Below, in pieces: positions 1 to 8,361 of a DNA stretch of 64,000 nucleotides. The position numbers and the translations under genes are program-made. The notes under the pieces were generated by a model that searched no databases, was not told the DNA's origin, and saw only the letters and a list, made by a program, of their open reading frames with translations. Origin of the DNA: Tsukamurella tyrosinosolvens (lineage in GTDB: Bacteria > Actinomycetota > Actinomycetes > Mycobacteriales > Mycobacteriaceae). Every line of letters starts with the position of its first letter. Within the stretch, counting starts at the first letter, position 1. The stretch spans positions 62,001 to 126,000 of the forward strand of contig NZ_FNSA01000003.1 of assembly GCF_900104775.1 (NCBI RefSeq), given 5' to 3'.

Positions 1-176
1 TGCTGGTGAAGCCGGGCGTCACGGGCGCCTGGCAGGTCAACGGCCGCTCGAACCTCAGTTGGGACGAGTCCATCCGGCTCGACGTGGGGTACGTGGAGAA
101 CTGGTCGCTCGGCACGGACGTCGGCATCATCGCGCGCACGGTGCGCACCGTGCTCACCTCCGACGGCGCCTACTGA
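1..176 (+). CDS. Bacterial sugar transferase (polyprenyl-phosphate glycosylphosphotransferase), C-terminal end
   Basis: Partial gene; its 5' part lies outside the window. The frame opening at position 3 gives 57 residues and a TGA at 174-176. The visible end carries the family's C-terminal signature: KPGVTGAWQVNGRS, then RLDVGYVENWSL, a TD and a final GAY. This is the end of the PF02397 (WcaJ/PglC-like) catalytic domain. Such enzymes move a sugar-1-phosphate from a nucleotide sugar to undecaprenyl (or decaprenyl) phosphate at the inner membrane, starting exopolysaccharide or glycan synthesis. The substrate sugar cannot be told from this fragment. The next gene begins 20 bp downstream on the same strand, so co-transcription is possible. 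Confidence 0.85.
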   Translation, partial: LVKPGVTGAWQVNGRSNLSWDESIRLDVGYVENWSLGTDVGIIARTVRTVLTSDGAY

Positions 177-195
177 TCGACGTATCGTCGACGGC

Positions 196-609
196 GTGCA
201 GGAGACCTCCTCGGATCGACCGGTGCCCGACGGTGCGCGGCTGCCCACCGACCGTCGCACCCTTGTGTGCGTCGCGATCGGTGGTGCCCTCGCCGCCGTC
301 TCCACGGCGAGCCTCTCGGCCGCACCCGCGTGGCGGGCCCTCGAGCTCGACTCCCGGTTCGTGGGAATCGGGGTCCTCTCCTTGGTGACCGGCGTGCTGT
401 TCGCGCTGCGCGACGCCCTCGGCGACCGGTGGTTCGCGTTCCTCGTCTTCGGCGTGCTCGCAGGGTTCGCCTCGGTCGGCGTCTACGGGTTGGTGTCCCT
501 GCTCGGGATGCCGCCGTCCGCGGGCGTCCGGTTCCTGTTCGGCGCGCCGCTCGTCTCGGCCCTGGGCATCGGGGCCGGCTACGTGCTCGCGCGGCGGGCG
601 CGGCGATGA
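196..609 (+). CDS. Small integral membrane protein, function unknown
   Basis: 137 residues from a GTG start. The first ~20 residues are polar. About four hydrophobic segments follow, roughly residues 22-45, 53-70, 78-100 and 113-132, and the protein ends in an Arg-rich cytoplasmic tail (LARRARR). I recognise no catalytic motif or family. The stop codon overlaps the ATG of the next gene (ATGA), so the two are almost certainly translated together. The position just after a sugar transferase may point to envelope polysaccharide work, but that rests on context alone. The start is uncertain because no strong ribosome binding site precedes the GTG. Confidence 0.6.
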   Translation: MQETSSDRPVPDGARLPTDRRTLVCVAIGGALAAVSTASLSAAPAWRALELDSRFVGIGVLSLVTGVLFALRDALGDRWFAFLVFGVLAGFASVGVYGLVSLLGMPPSAGVRFLFGAPLVSALGIGAGYVLARRARR

Positions 610-968
610 CGACCGTGATCGTCGCCGTGGGCGGTGCCGTCGGTTCGGTCCTCGGCTATCGCCTGGTGGCGCGCGGCCCGCGGTGGACGACGATGCTGTG
701 CGTCACGGCGCTGGTGTCGGTGCTCCTCGGAGGCGTCGCCCGGCTGGTGCGGATCGTCGGGGACACCGGTCTGGCCGCCGTGCCGGTCGCGCTGCTCGGG
801 CCGATCGTCACGTTCACCGGGATCGGCTGGTGGCTGGTGGCGTCACCCCGCGGGGACTGGCGCCGCGCCGTCCTCGTGGTCGGGGGCGGCGTCGCGGCGG
901 CGATCCTCGGCTACCTGTCGATCGACCTCATGGGCCTCGCCTACATCAAATTCCCGCGGTTCGGCTGA
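606..968 (+). CDS. Small integral membrane protein, function unknown
   Basis: 120 residues. The ATG at 606 overlaps the upstream TGA by four bases, which fixes the start. Hydrophobic segments lie at about residues 3-20, 27-47, 55-75 and 85-112. The N-terminal GGAVGSVLGYRL faintly recalls CrcB fluoride channels, but the conserved CrcB Asn and Phe signatures do not follow, so I do not assign that family. With the preceding gene it makes a pair of about four TM segments each, perhaps a heteromer. Its last 23 bp overlap the 3' end of the convergent threonine aldolase gene. Confidence 0.6.
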   Translation: MTTVIVAVGGAVGSVLGYRLVARGPRWTTMLCVTALVSVLLGGVARLVRIVGDTGLAAVPVALLGPIVTFTGIGWWLVASPRGDWRRAVLVVGGGVAAAILGYLSIDLMGLAYIKFPRFG

Positions 969-2010
969 GCTCGGCCGAGATCAGCGCGGCGAACGCGCGG
1001 ACGTCCTCCTCGGTGGTGTCCCACGCGCACATCCAGCGGACCTCGCCGCGGATCTCGTCCCAGAAGTAGAACGGCACCCGCTCCATCAGCGCCTCGGCGG
1101 CCGCGCGCGGGAGCTCCGCGAAGACCGCGTTCGACTGCACCGGCTGCGTGATCGTCACGCCGCCGATCCCGCGGACGAGATCCGCGAGCAGCCGCGCCAT
1201 CGCGTTCGCATGGCCCGCGACCCGCAGGTACCGGTCGTCGTCGAGCAGAGCGAGGAACTGCGCGGCGAGGAAGCGCTGCTTGGAGGCCAGCTGCATCGAG
1301 AGCTTGCGCACGTACTCGACGCCGGGCGCGGAGGCCGCGTCGAGGACCACCACGAGTTCAGCGCCGAGCAGGCCGTTCTTCGTGCCGCCCATGCTCACGA
1401 CGTCGGCGCCGATGTCGGTGGTGATCGCCCGCAGGTCCGTGCCGAGGCTCGCGGCGGCGTTGGCCAGGCGCGAGCCGTCGATGTGCAGCAGCCAGTCGCG
1501 CTCGTGCGCGTATTCCGCGAGGGCCCGCAGTTCGTCCGGGGTGTAGACGGTGCCGAGCTCGGTGGACTGCGCCACCGAGAGCACGCGAGGCTGTGCCCAG
1601 TGCACGTCGCCCGCCCGGTCGGGGACGGCGGCGGTGATCGCCTCGGGGGTCAGCTTGCCCTCGACGGTGGGCACGACGAAGAGTTTGAGCCCGGCGAGCT
1701 TCTCGGGGGCGCCGCCCTCGTCGACGTGGATGTGGCCCGTGTCGGCGCAGACCACCGCCGACCAACGGTCGGAGACCGCGGACAACGCGACGACGTTCGC
1801 GCCGGTGCCGTTGAACACGGGGAACGCCCGCGCCCCGTCGCCGAACAGCTCGACGATCCGCGCATCGAGGGCGGCGGTGTAGACGTCGGCGCCGTAGGCG
1901 CCCTGGTGCCCGAGGTTCGCTTCGGCGATCGCCTCGAGCACCTCCGGCAGCACGCCGGCGTAGTTGTCGCTCGCGAAGCCGCGCTTGGCGGGATCGTGCA
2001 GGCGGGTCAT
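946..2010 (-). CDS. ltaE: Low-specificity L-threonine aldolase / beta-eliminating lyase family
   Basis: 354 residues. PLP fold-type I enzyme that would cleave L-threonine or other beta-hydroxy amino acids to glycine plus an aldehyde. Visible family marks are FASDNYAGVLPEV at the N terminus, the GTGAN phosphate-binding loop, HIDGSRLANAA with the cofactor-binding Asp, and SMGGTKNG with the Schiff-base lysine. The start is set by a 4-nt ATGA overlap with the upstream SDR gene. It is the last gene of a three-gene coupled operon with a DUF6421 protein. That association suggests the true substrate may be a specialised beta-hydroxy amino acid rather than threonine itself (inference). The 3' end runs 23 bp into the convergent gene. 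Confidence 0.85.
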   Translation of the reverse strand: MTRLHDPAKRGFASDNYAGVLPEVLEAIAEANLGHQGAYGADVYTAALDARIVELFGDGARAFPVFNGTGANVVALSAVSDRWSAVVCADTGHIHVDEGGAPEKLAGLKLFVVPTVEGKLTPEAITAAVPDRAGDVHWAQPRVLSVAQSTELGTVYTPDELRALAEYAHERDWLLHIDGSRLANAAASLGTDLRAITTDIGADVVSMGGTKNGLLGAELVVVLDAASAPGVEYVRKLSMQLASKQRFLAAQFLALLDDDRYLRVAGHANAMARLLADLVRGIGGVTITQPVQSNAVFAELPRAAAEALMERVPFYFWDEIRGEVRWMCAWDTTEEDVRAFAALISAELSRTAGI

Positions 2011-2711
2011 GCGGTCACCTCCGGAACCAGGGTGTCGACGGTGCCGTTCACCTCGGCCGCAGGAGCGTCCCACAGCGCGACGAGGCGATCGGCCACGTCG
2101 CCGATGGGCGTGTAGCGCGGGAACTTCCGCTCCGGGGAGTCGGCCTTCATCTGCGGCGTGAGCAGCGCCATCACCCGCAGGACCGTCGCGGCGGCGCCGG
2201 TGCCGGCGAAGCCGTCGGCGAGTGCCAGGGTCCACGCCTCGGCGGCGGCCTTGGCGGTGGCGTACATCGCGTTCTTCGCCGTCGGCTTCGCCACCGAGAT
2301 CGACGAGATGACGGCGACCCGCGCGTCCTCGCTCGCGGCGAGCGCGGGGTACAGCGGCTGGGAGACGTTCTGCAGGCTGCGGATCAGGCCCGCCTCGAGG
2401 AAGTCCCAATCCGCGGGGTCCGCCTCGTCGATCGGGGTGCCGCCGCGCCAGCCGCCCACCAGGTGCAGCAGGCCGTCGGCGCCGCCGTGCTCGGCGACGA
2501 TGCGCCGGACGGCCTCCGCCGTCGCGGCGCGGTCCGACAGGTCCGCGCGGTAGGCGCTCACGCCGTCGAGGTCCGCGATCTCCTCCGCGGGAGCGCCGCG
2601 CGTGATGACGGCGGCCTGCGCCCCGGCGGCGACGAGCCGCCGCACGACCTCCTGCCCCAGTGCCCCGTTGGCGCCCGTCACCACGACGGTGCGGCCCGTC
2701 ACCCCGCTCAT
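2007..2711 (-). CDS. Short-chain dehydrogenase/reductase (classical SDR)
   Basis: 234 residues. Rossmann-fold oxidoreductase with the N-terminal cofactor motif TGANGALG (residues ~13-20), an active-site Ser in VISSIS and the catalytic YATAK pair. The region after beta-strand 4, LLHLVGGWRGGTP, replaces the usual NNAG, a known variation in small SDRs. It starts inside the stop of the DUF6421 gene (ATGA) and ends inside the start of the threonine aldolase gene (ATGA), so all three are translationally coupled. The substrate is unknown; oxidation or reduction of a product shared with the aldolase is the simple guess. Confidence 0.8.
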   Translation of the reverse strand: MSGVTGRTVVVTGANGALGQEVVRRLVAAGAQAAVITRGAPAEEIADLDGVSAYRADLSDRAATAEAVRRIVAEHGGADGLLHLVGGWRGGTPIDEADPADWDFLEAGLIRSLQNVSQPLYPALAASEDARVAVISSISVAKPTAKNAMYATAKAAAEAWTLALADGFAGTGAAATVLRVMALLTPQMKADSPERKFPRYTPIGDVADRLVALWDAPAAEVNGTVDTLVPEVTA

Positions 2712-4831
2712 GCCGGTACCTCCGTCGCCGTCGCCGCCGTGATGCCCTTCGCGCTCTCGATCACGGGTGCCATCTTGCGCCGCAGCGCCTCGTAGAACAT
2801 GTTGAGGGGGAACTCGTCGGGCAGGACGAGGTCCACCAGGGCCTTGGGAGGACCGTCGAGCGGGAGCGCCGACGGGCCCTGCGCCCACGTCGACCCGGGA
2901 CCGGGCGCGACGTAAGTGGAGACGAACTCGTAGCTCGCGAGCCACTGGCCGACCTTGGACCGGTCGATGCCGGTGCGGTAGAGCTCCTCGATCTCCTCGG
3001 TGAGCCGGATCACCTGGAGCGGCAGCTCCTTCCAGTCGAACGAGAGCCGGTTGTCGCGCCAGCGCAGCGCGCCGTGGCGGTGCAGATAGGCGAACAGCAG
3101 CTGGCCGCCGAGGCCGTCGTAGTTGCGCACCCGGTCACCGGTGATGGGGAAGCGGAAGAGGCGGTCGCACAGGATCGCCAGCTGCACCGGCAGCCCGTAC
3201 GGGTGGCCGTCCTGCTGGAGCCGGTACGCCTCCCGGAAGGTGGTGAGGTCGCAGCGCAGCTCCTCCAGGGAGTACTGCCAGTACGGCATCCGCTGCTTGA
3301 TCATGAAGGGGTCGAAGGGCAGGTCGCCCCGGCTGTGCGTGCGGTCGTGGATCAGGTCCCACAGCGCGAAGGTGGACTCCGCGAGGGACTGCGAGGCGAC
3401 GAGGCGGTCCCCGTCGGGCGGGAGGCGCAGCGAGAGGATCTCGGCGGCCGCGCCCGTCACGCGACGGAAGCGGGCGGCCTCGCGGTCGCAGAAGATGGCG
3501 CCCCAGTGGAACTCGGGGGTCTGCGCGACCGTCACGGTCTCGGGGAACAGCACCGCGGAGTGGGTGTCGTAGCCGGGGGTGAAGTCCTCGAAGGCCACCG
3601 CCAGGAACTGTCGGTTGTCGAAGGTACGCTCGGTCTCGGCCAGCCACTCGGGCCAGACCACGCGGAGCAGGACGGCCTCGAAGACCTTGCCCGCGTTGCC
3701 GTTCTGGGTGTACATCGGGAAGACGACGAGGTGCTCGGTGCCGTCGGCCCGGCTGCGGTCGGGCCGGAACGCGGCGAGGGATTCGTCGAACTCGGGCCGG
3801 CCGAAGCCGCCCTCGATCCACCGGCGGAAGTCGAGGGGCACCGCGGCGAGGTAGTCGGCGTCGTGGGGGAACAGGTGGGCGAGCGCATCGATCCGGATGA
3901 CGATCTCGTCGACCAGCTCGCCGGCCCGCCGGTGGTGGGCCGCATCGGGGACCGCGCCGGTCTCGTCCTGGATCCCGCGCAGCTCCTCCACCGCGGCCTT
4001 GAGCGCCGCCCAGTCGGGGCTGTCCGCCGCGCCGCTGCCCGTATCCGCGGGCGGGTCCTCGTGCGCCCCGGCGGCCCAGGTGACGGCGTTGGCCCAGAGG
4101 GTGCGCTGGTCGAGGTCGTCGATCGAATCGTCCCCGAACAGATCGGAGTCCGCGAAGACCACGACCCGGCCGCGGTCGACCGTCAGCGCAGCGGCCAGTG
4201 CGCGGCCGGCGGGGGCCGCGGTATCGCTCGTGCGCGCCAGCACCGTGGCGCCGGGCGCGGCGGTGAGGTCGAGGACGCCGGTGCGGTAGAAGCAGGCCCC
4301 GTCGACCGCCGCGACGATGCCCTGGCCGTTCAGGTCGGGGGCGATCTCGGAGCGGACCCAGGTGGCGTTGCCACCGTGGCGGCGTTCGCCTGCGGCCTCC
4401 TGGACGACCACCGACTCGACGTGCACGCCGAACCGCCCGAGCAGCTCATCGAGGTTGTTGCCCGAGGTGGCGGTGTCGCATTCCGCGAGGACCACGAGCC
4501 CGCCGCCGTTGCGGACGTACCGCTCGATCGCGTCGAGCTCGTCGGGTGCGTACACGGGCGGCAGGTCGCCGGTCACGCGCTCGACGCCGGGCCGGGCGAG
4601 GTGCGGGATCACGTAGACGTCGGCCGCGGCCAGCTCCGCGGGCCCGATGTGCGGGGCGAGGGCGTCCGTCACCGTCATGCCGCGGCGGCGCAGGGTGTCC
4701 ACGGCCTCGGCCAGGCTCGCGTCGGCCGGGTTCGGGGGAACCATCTCGCGGGCGCGGTCCAGGGTCGTCGCCCACGCGCAGCTCCGGGCCTGCTCGACCT
4801 GGACGCGCGCGAACACCGCATCGTCTGACAT
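2708..4831 (-). CDS. DUF6421 family protein with N-terminal amidotransferase-like domain
   Basis: 707 residues. From about residue 235 to the end the sequence matches what I know of DUF6421: EGGFGRPEFDESL, HLVVFPMYTQNGN, VVWPEWLA, FEDFTPGYDTHSAVLFPE, IFCDREAARFRRVT, LWDLIHDRTHSRGDLPFDPFM and RNYDGLGGQLLFAYLHRH. The HDRTH and CDREAAR clusters look like a metal or active site. The first ~230 residues are an added domain resembling a class I glutamine amidotransferase-like or DUF4350 fold (YVIPHLARPGVERV, RYVRNGGGLVVLAECD), without an obvious nucleophilic Cys. Streptomyces members I recall are ~470 residues and lack this part, so this looks like a fusion. First gene of the operon; the upstream region 4832-4921 should hold its promoter. 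Confidence 0.75.
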   Translation of the reverse strand: MSDDAVFARVQVEQARSCAWATTLDRAREMVPPNPADASLAEAVDTLRRRGMTVTDALAPHIGPAELAAADVYVIPHLARPGVERVTGDLPPVYAPDELDAIERYVRNGGGLVVLAECDTATSGNNLDELLGRFGVHVESVVVQEAAGERRHGGNATWVRSEIAPDLNGQGIVAAVDGACFYRTGVLDLTAAPGATVLARTSDTAAPAGRALAAALTVDRGRVVVFADSDLFGDDSIDDLDQRTLWANAVTWAAGAHEDPPADTGSGAADSPDWAALKAAVEELRGIQDETGAVPDAAHHRRAGELVDEIVIRIDALAHLFPHDADYLAAVPLDFRRWIEGGFGRPEFDESLAAFRPDRSRADGTEHLVVFPMYTQNGNAGKVFEAVLLRVVWPEWLAETERTFDNRQFLAVAFEDFTPGYDTHSAVLFPETVTVAQTPEFHWGAIFCDREAARFRRVTGAAAEILSLRLPPDGDRLVASQSLAESTFALWDLIHDRTHSRGDLPFDPFMIKQRMPYWQYSLEELRCDLTTFREAYRLQQDGHPYGLPVQLAILCDRLFRFPITGDRVRNYDGLGGQLLFAYLHRHGALRWRDNRLSFDWKELPLQVIRLTEEIEELYRTGIDRSKVGQWLASYEFVSTYVAPGPGSTWAQGPSALPLDGPPKALVDLVLPDEFPLNMFYEALRRKMAPVIESAKGITAATATEVPA

Positions 4832-4921
4832 AACCGTACCGGCCTTTCACCTCTTACGTCGATCTTGACGCAATCTTAACGCCCGCGCGCGTCAGGGGAA
4901 AGCGGAACGGCGGTCCTTGTG

Positions 4922-5491
4922 TCAGTCGCAGGTGCCCTGGACCACGGCCTTCGCCGTGCCCACGAACTGGTAGAGGTAGATCAGTTCCCAGTCGGCGGGG
5001 CCGTAGTCGTAGCTACGGGGCACCGCGCGCATGACCGTCTCGCCCGAGTAGCAGTTGTCGAAGATGTAGCGCGAGCGGGTGAGGTGGTAGCCCCAGCTGA
5101 TCACGATCACCGAGGACCAGCCGTTCTGCTTCGACAGCCGCTCGGTGAACATCGCCTCGCCGCGGGTGGTGCTGGGCACGGGCTTCTCACACGTGATGCT
5201 GACGTCGCCGAGGCGGGTTCCGCACATCGCCTGCATGGCGAGGTCGTCGGGTTCGTACCGGCCGTAAGGGTTGGAGAGCACGACGTTCTTCGACCAGCCC
5301 TCCTGGGCCAGCCGGATGCCGTACTGCTCGCGGCCGTCGTGCTCGCCGCCGAGCACGATGATCGCGTCCACCTTGCGCAGCGGGTCCTGATGGTCGATGC
5401 CGAACAGCGCGTAGCCGACGCCGCCGACCGCGGCGAGCACCAGGACCACGACGAGCGTCGCGATCCACAGGAGTCGTTGCCATCGCCGCAC
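4922..5491 (-). CDS. YdcF/SanA-type DUF218 membrane-anchored protein
   Basis: 189 residues from a GTG start. One N-terminal TM helix (about residues 8-28, rich in V/L/A) anchors a domain outside the membrane. Family marks are DAIIVLGGEHDGREQYGIRLA, VVLSNPYG, the central PVPSTTRGEA (usually the 'ST-E' motif) and VIVISWGYHLTRSRYIF. PF02698 proteins (SanA, ElyC, YdcF) act in envelope integrity and lipid-carrier or peptidoglycan homeostasis; the chemistry is poorly known. Two Cys pairs (MCGTR/ITCEKP and DNCYSG/GTCD) could form disulfides in the exported domain. It stands alone, with 90 bp to the operon above and 51 bp to gabD below. Confidence 0.8.
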   Translation of the reverse strand: MRRWQRLLWIATLVVVLVLAAVGGVGYALFGIDHQDPLRKVDAIIVLGGEHDGREQYGIRLAQEGWSKNVVLSNPYGRYEPDDLAMQAMCGTRLGDVSITCEKPVPSTTRGEAMFTERLSKQNGWSSVIVISWGYHLTRSRYIFDNCYSGETVMRAVPRSYDYGPADWELIYLYQFVGTAKAVVQGTCD

Positions 5492-5542
5492 GTCGTCACC
5501 CTACCGGCGCCCCGTGAGGGCGCCGGCCGGGTGAGGGAGCCG

Positions 5543-7000
5543 TCACACCGGCGGGAGCGCGATGTACTTGGTGTTCAGGTACTCCTCGATGCCCTCGCTG
5601 CCGCCCTCGGAGCCGAGGCCGGACTGCTTGATCCCGCCGAACGGGGCGGCCGGATCGGAGATCACGCCGCGGTTCACGCCGACCATGCCCGCCTGGAGCC
5701 TGCGTGCGACGCGCTGCGCCCGCCCGACGTTCTCCGTGAAGAAGTACGCGGCCAGGCCATAGTCGGTGTCGTTGGCCATCGCCACGCCCTGCTCCTCGGT
5801 GTCGAAGCCGACGATCGCGGCGACGGGGCCGAAGATCTCGTCGCGGCGGATGCGGGCACCGTCGGGCAGGCCGTCGATGACGGTGGGCTCGTAGAAGAAG
5901 CCGGCACCGTCGACCGGCTTGCCGCCCGTGCGCACGGTGGCGCCGGCGGCGACGGCCTCGTCGACGAGCGCGGCGATGGAGCCGCGCTGCTTGGCGTTGA
6001 TGATCGGGCCGATGGCGGAGTCGGCCTCCCAGCCCGGCCCGACCCGCATGGCCGCCACCCGCTCGGTGAGCTTCGCGGTGAAGGCCTCGCGGATACCGTT
6101 CTGCACCAGGATCCGGTTGGCGGCGGTGCACGCCTCGCCGCCGTTGCGCATCTTGGCGAGCATCGCACCATCGACGGCCTTGTCGAGGTCGGCGTCGTCG
6201 AAGACGAGGAACGGGGCGCTGCCGCCGAGCTCCATCGAGGTGCGCAGCACGTTGTTCGCCGCTTGCGCCAGGAGGATCTTGCCGACGCCGGTGGAGCCGG
6301 TGAAGGAGACCTTCCGCAGGCGGTCGTCGTCCATCAGTTCCCGGACGACGGTGGGCGCGTCGAGGGTCGGGAGCACCGACAGGACGCCGGCCGGCAGGCC
6401 CACCTCGGCGAAGACCTGCGCGAGCAGCAGCATCGTCAGCGGCGTGTCCTCGGCCGGCTTGACGATCACGGTGCAGCCGGCGGCCAGGGCGGGCCCGATC
6501 TTGCGGGTGCCCATGGCCAGCGGGAAGTTCCACGGCGTGATCGCCAGGCACGGCCCGACGGGCTCCTTGACGACGGCGATCTCGCCGGTGCCGGCGGGCG
6601 CGGTCGCGGTGCGGCCGCCGATGCGCACGGCCTCCTCGGAGAACCAGCGCAGGAACTCGGCGCCGTAGGCCACCTCGCCGCGGCTCTCGGGCAGGATCTT
6701 GCCCATCTCCAGGGTCATGAGCAGCGCGAAGTCGTCGGCGCGGGCGGTCACCGCGTCGAACGCGGCGCGCAGGATATCGGCGCGCACGCGGGGCGCGGTG
6801 GCGGCCCACTCGTCAGCGGCGGCGCTCGCCGCGTCGAGGGCCGCCGTCGCGTCGGCGGGCGTCGCGTTCGCGACGGACGCGAGGACCTCGCCGGTGGCGG
6901 GGTTGATCACGTCGAAGGTGCGGCCGGACTCGCTCGGCGTCGACGCGCCCTTCAGCCAGAGTCCGGTGGGGACGGAATTCAGCAGGTCGGCGACGTTCAC
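5543..7000 (-). CDS. gabD: Succinate-semialdehyde dehydrogenase
   Basis: 485 residues. Oxidises succinate semialdehyde to succinate with NAD(P)+, the last step of GABA catabolism before the TCA cycle. ALDH hallmarks are ITPWNFPLAMG near residue 154, FTGSTGVGK, the general base Glu257 in MELGGSAP and the nucleophile Cys291 in GGEACTAANR. The cofactor loop KPAEDTPLT has Glu after KPA, as in many SSADHs. The start is a GTG overlapping the gabT stop (GTGA); longer upstream readings are read-through of the gabT region. It is the terminal gene of the putrescine/GABA operon. Confidence 0.9.
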   Translation of the reverse strand: MNVADLLNSVPTGLWLKGASTPSESGRTFDVINPATGEVLASVANATPADATAALDAASAAADEWAATAPRVRADILRAAFDAVTARADDFALLMTLEMGKILPESRGEVAYGAEFLRWFSEEAVRIGGRTATAPAGTGEIAVVKEPVGPCLAITPWNFPLAMGTRKIGPALAAGCTVIVKPAEDTPLTMLLLAQVFAEVGLPAGVLSVLPTLDAPTVVRELMDDDRLRKVSFTGSTGVGKILLAQAANNVLRTSMELGGSAPFLVFDDADLDKAVDGAMLAKMRNGGEACTAANRILVQNGIREAFTAKLTERVAAMRVGPGWEADSAIGPIINAKQRGSIAALVDEAVAAGATVRTGGKPVDGAGFFYEPTVIDGLPDGARIRRDEIFGPVAAIVGFDTEEQGVAMANDTDYGLAAYFFTENVGRAQRVARRLQAGMVGVNRGVISDPAAPFGGIKQSGLGSEGGSEGIEEYLNTKYIALPPV

Positions 7001-8361
7001 GCGGAGGCCTCGCGGATCGCCGTCTCGAGCACGGTGAGGGCGTCGTCGAGCAGCTCGTCGCCGATCACCAGCGGGGGCAGGAGGCGGATGACGTTGCCGT
7101 AGGTGCCGCATGTCAGGATCACGACACCGGCGGCAAGGGCCTTCGCGGCGACCGCCTTGGTCAGGTCGGCGTCCGGCTCCGACGTGCCCGGGCGGACCAG
7201 CTCGATCGCGATCATCGCGCCGCGGCCGCGGACGTCGCCGATGACCCCCACCTCGTCGGCCAGCGCGCTGAGGCGGGCCGCGGACCGCTCGCCGATCGCG
7301 CGGGCGCGGGCGGGCAGGTCGAGGTCCGTCATGGTGTCGAGCGCGGCGAGGGCCGCGGCGCAGGCGACGGGGTTGCCGCCGTAGGTGCCGCCGAGTCCAC
7401 CGGCGTGCACGGCGTCGAGCAGGTCGGCGCGGCCGGTGATGGCCGAGAGCGGCATGCCGCCGGCGATGCCCTTGGCCATGGTGATGATGTCGGGCACCAC
7501 GCCCTCGTCCTCGCACGCGAACCAGGCGCCGGTGCGGGCGAAGCCGGTCTGCACCTCGTCGGCGATGAAGACGACGCCGTTCTCCTTCGCCCACGCGGCG
7601 AGCGCGGGCAGGAAGCCCGGCGCGGGCACGATGAAGCCGCCCTCGCCCTGGATCGGCTCGATGATGACCGCGGCCACCGCGTCGCCGCCGATCTGCTTCT
7701 CGATCTGGGAGATCGCGCGGGCCGCGGCGGCGGCACCGTCGGCGTCGAGGCCCGCCGCGGCGTCGCGGTACGGGTAGGACATCGGCATCCGGTAGACCTC
7801 GGGAGCGAAGGGGCCGAAGTCCTTCTTGTAGGGCATGGTCTTCGCCGTCAGCGCCATCGTCAGGTTGGTGCGGCCGTGGTACGCGTGGTCGAAGGCGACG
7901 ACGGCGTCGCGGCCGGTGGCCAGGCGCGCGACCTTGATCGCGTTCTCCACGGCCTCGGCGCCCGAATTGAACAGCACGGTGCGCTTGTCGTGGTCGCCCG
8001 GCGTGAGCGCGTTGAGCCGCTCGGCGACGGCGACGTAGCCCTCGTACGGGGTGACCATGAAGCAGGTATGGGTGAAGTGCCCCGCCTGCGCCGCAACGGC
8101 TTCCGCCACGCGCGGGTCGGACGCGCCGACACTGGTGACGGCGATGCCGGAGCCCAGGTCGATGAGCGAGTTGCCGTCGACGTCCACGATGACGCCGCCG
8201 TCGGCGTCCGCGGCGTAGACCGGCACCGAGGAGCCGACGCCGCCGGCGACGGCGGACCGTCGGCGCTCGGCGAGCCGGGCGGACTCGGGGCCCGGAAGGG
8301 CGGTGACGAGGTTGCGGACCTGCGGCAGACGGTAGGTGAGCGAGGGGGTGGAAGCGGTCAC
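6997..8361 (-). CDS. gabT: 4-aminobutyrate aminotransferase
   Basis: 454 residues. Class III PLP aminotransferase converting GABA plus 2-oxoglutarate to succinate semialdehyde plus glutamate. Key marks are FNSGAEAVENAIK (phosphate binding), FDHAYHGRT, EPIQGEGG, FIADEVQTGFARTG and the Schiff-base Lys297 in TMAKGIAGGMPLSA. Length and motifs fit bacterial GabT well. A GTG start overlaps the permease stop, and its own stop overlaps the gabD start, so the segment permease-gabT-gabD is translationally coupled. The adjacent amine oxidase and aminobutyraldehyde dehydrogenase indicate that the GABA comes from putrescine. Confidence 0.92.
   Translation of the reverse strand: MTASTPSLTYRLPQVRNLVTALPGPESARLAERRRSAVAGGVGSSVPVYAADADGGVIVDVDGNSLIDLGSGIAVTSVGASDPRVAEAVAAQAGHFTHTCFMVTPYEGYVAVAERLNALTPGDHDKRTVLFNSGAEAVENAIKVARLATGRDAVVAFDHAYHGRTNLTMALTAKTMPYKKDFGPFAPEVYRMPMSYPYRDAAAGLDADGAAAAARAISQIEKQIGGDAVAAVIIEPIQGEGGFIVPAPGFLPALAAWAKENGVVFIADEVQTGFARTGAWFACEDEGVVPDIITMAKGIAGGMPLSAITGRADLLDAVHAGGLGGTYGGNPVACAAALAALDTMTDLDLPARARAIGERSAARLSALADEVGVIGDVRGRGAMIAIELVRPGTSEPDADLTKAVAAKALAAGVVILTCGTYGNVIRLLPPLVIGDELLDDALTVLETAIREASA

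Noticed and set aside
606-968. CrcB-like fluoride channel
   Set aside because: Only the first ten residues look similar; the central Asn/Gly/Phe motifs of CrcB are missing.
2708-4831. Active class I glutamine amidotransferase at the N terminus of the DUF6421 protein
   Set aside because: The nucleophile elbow Cys and the C-terminal His-Glu pair cannot be found; only a fold resemblance is claimed.
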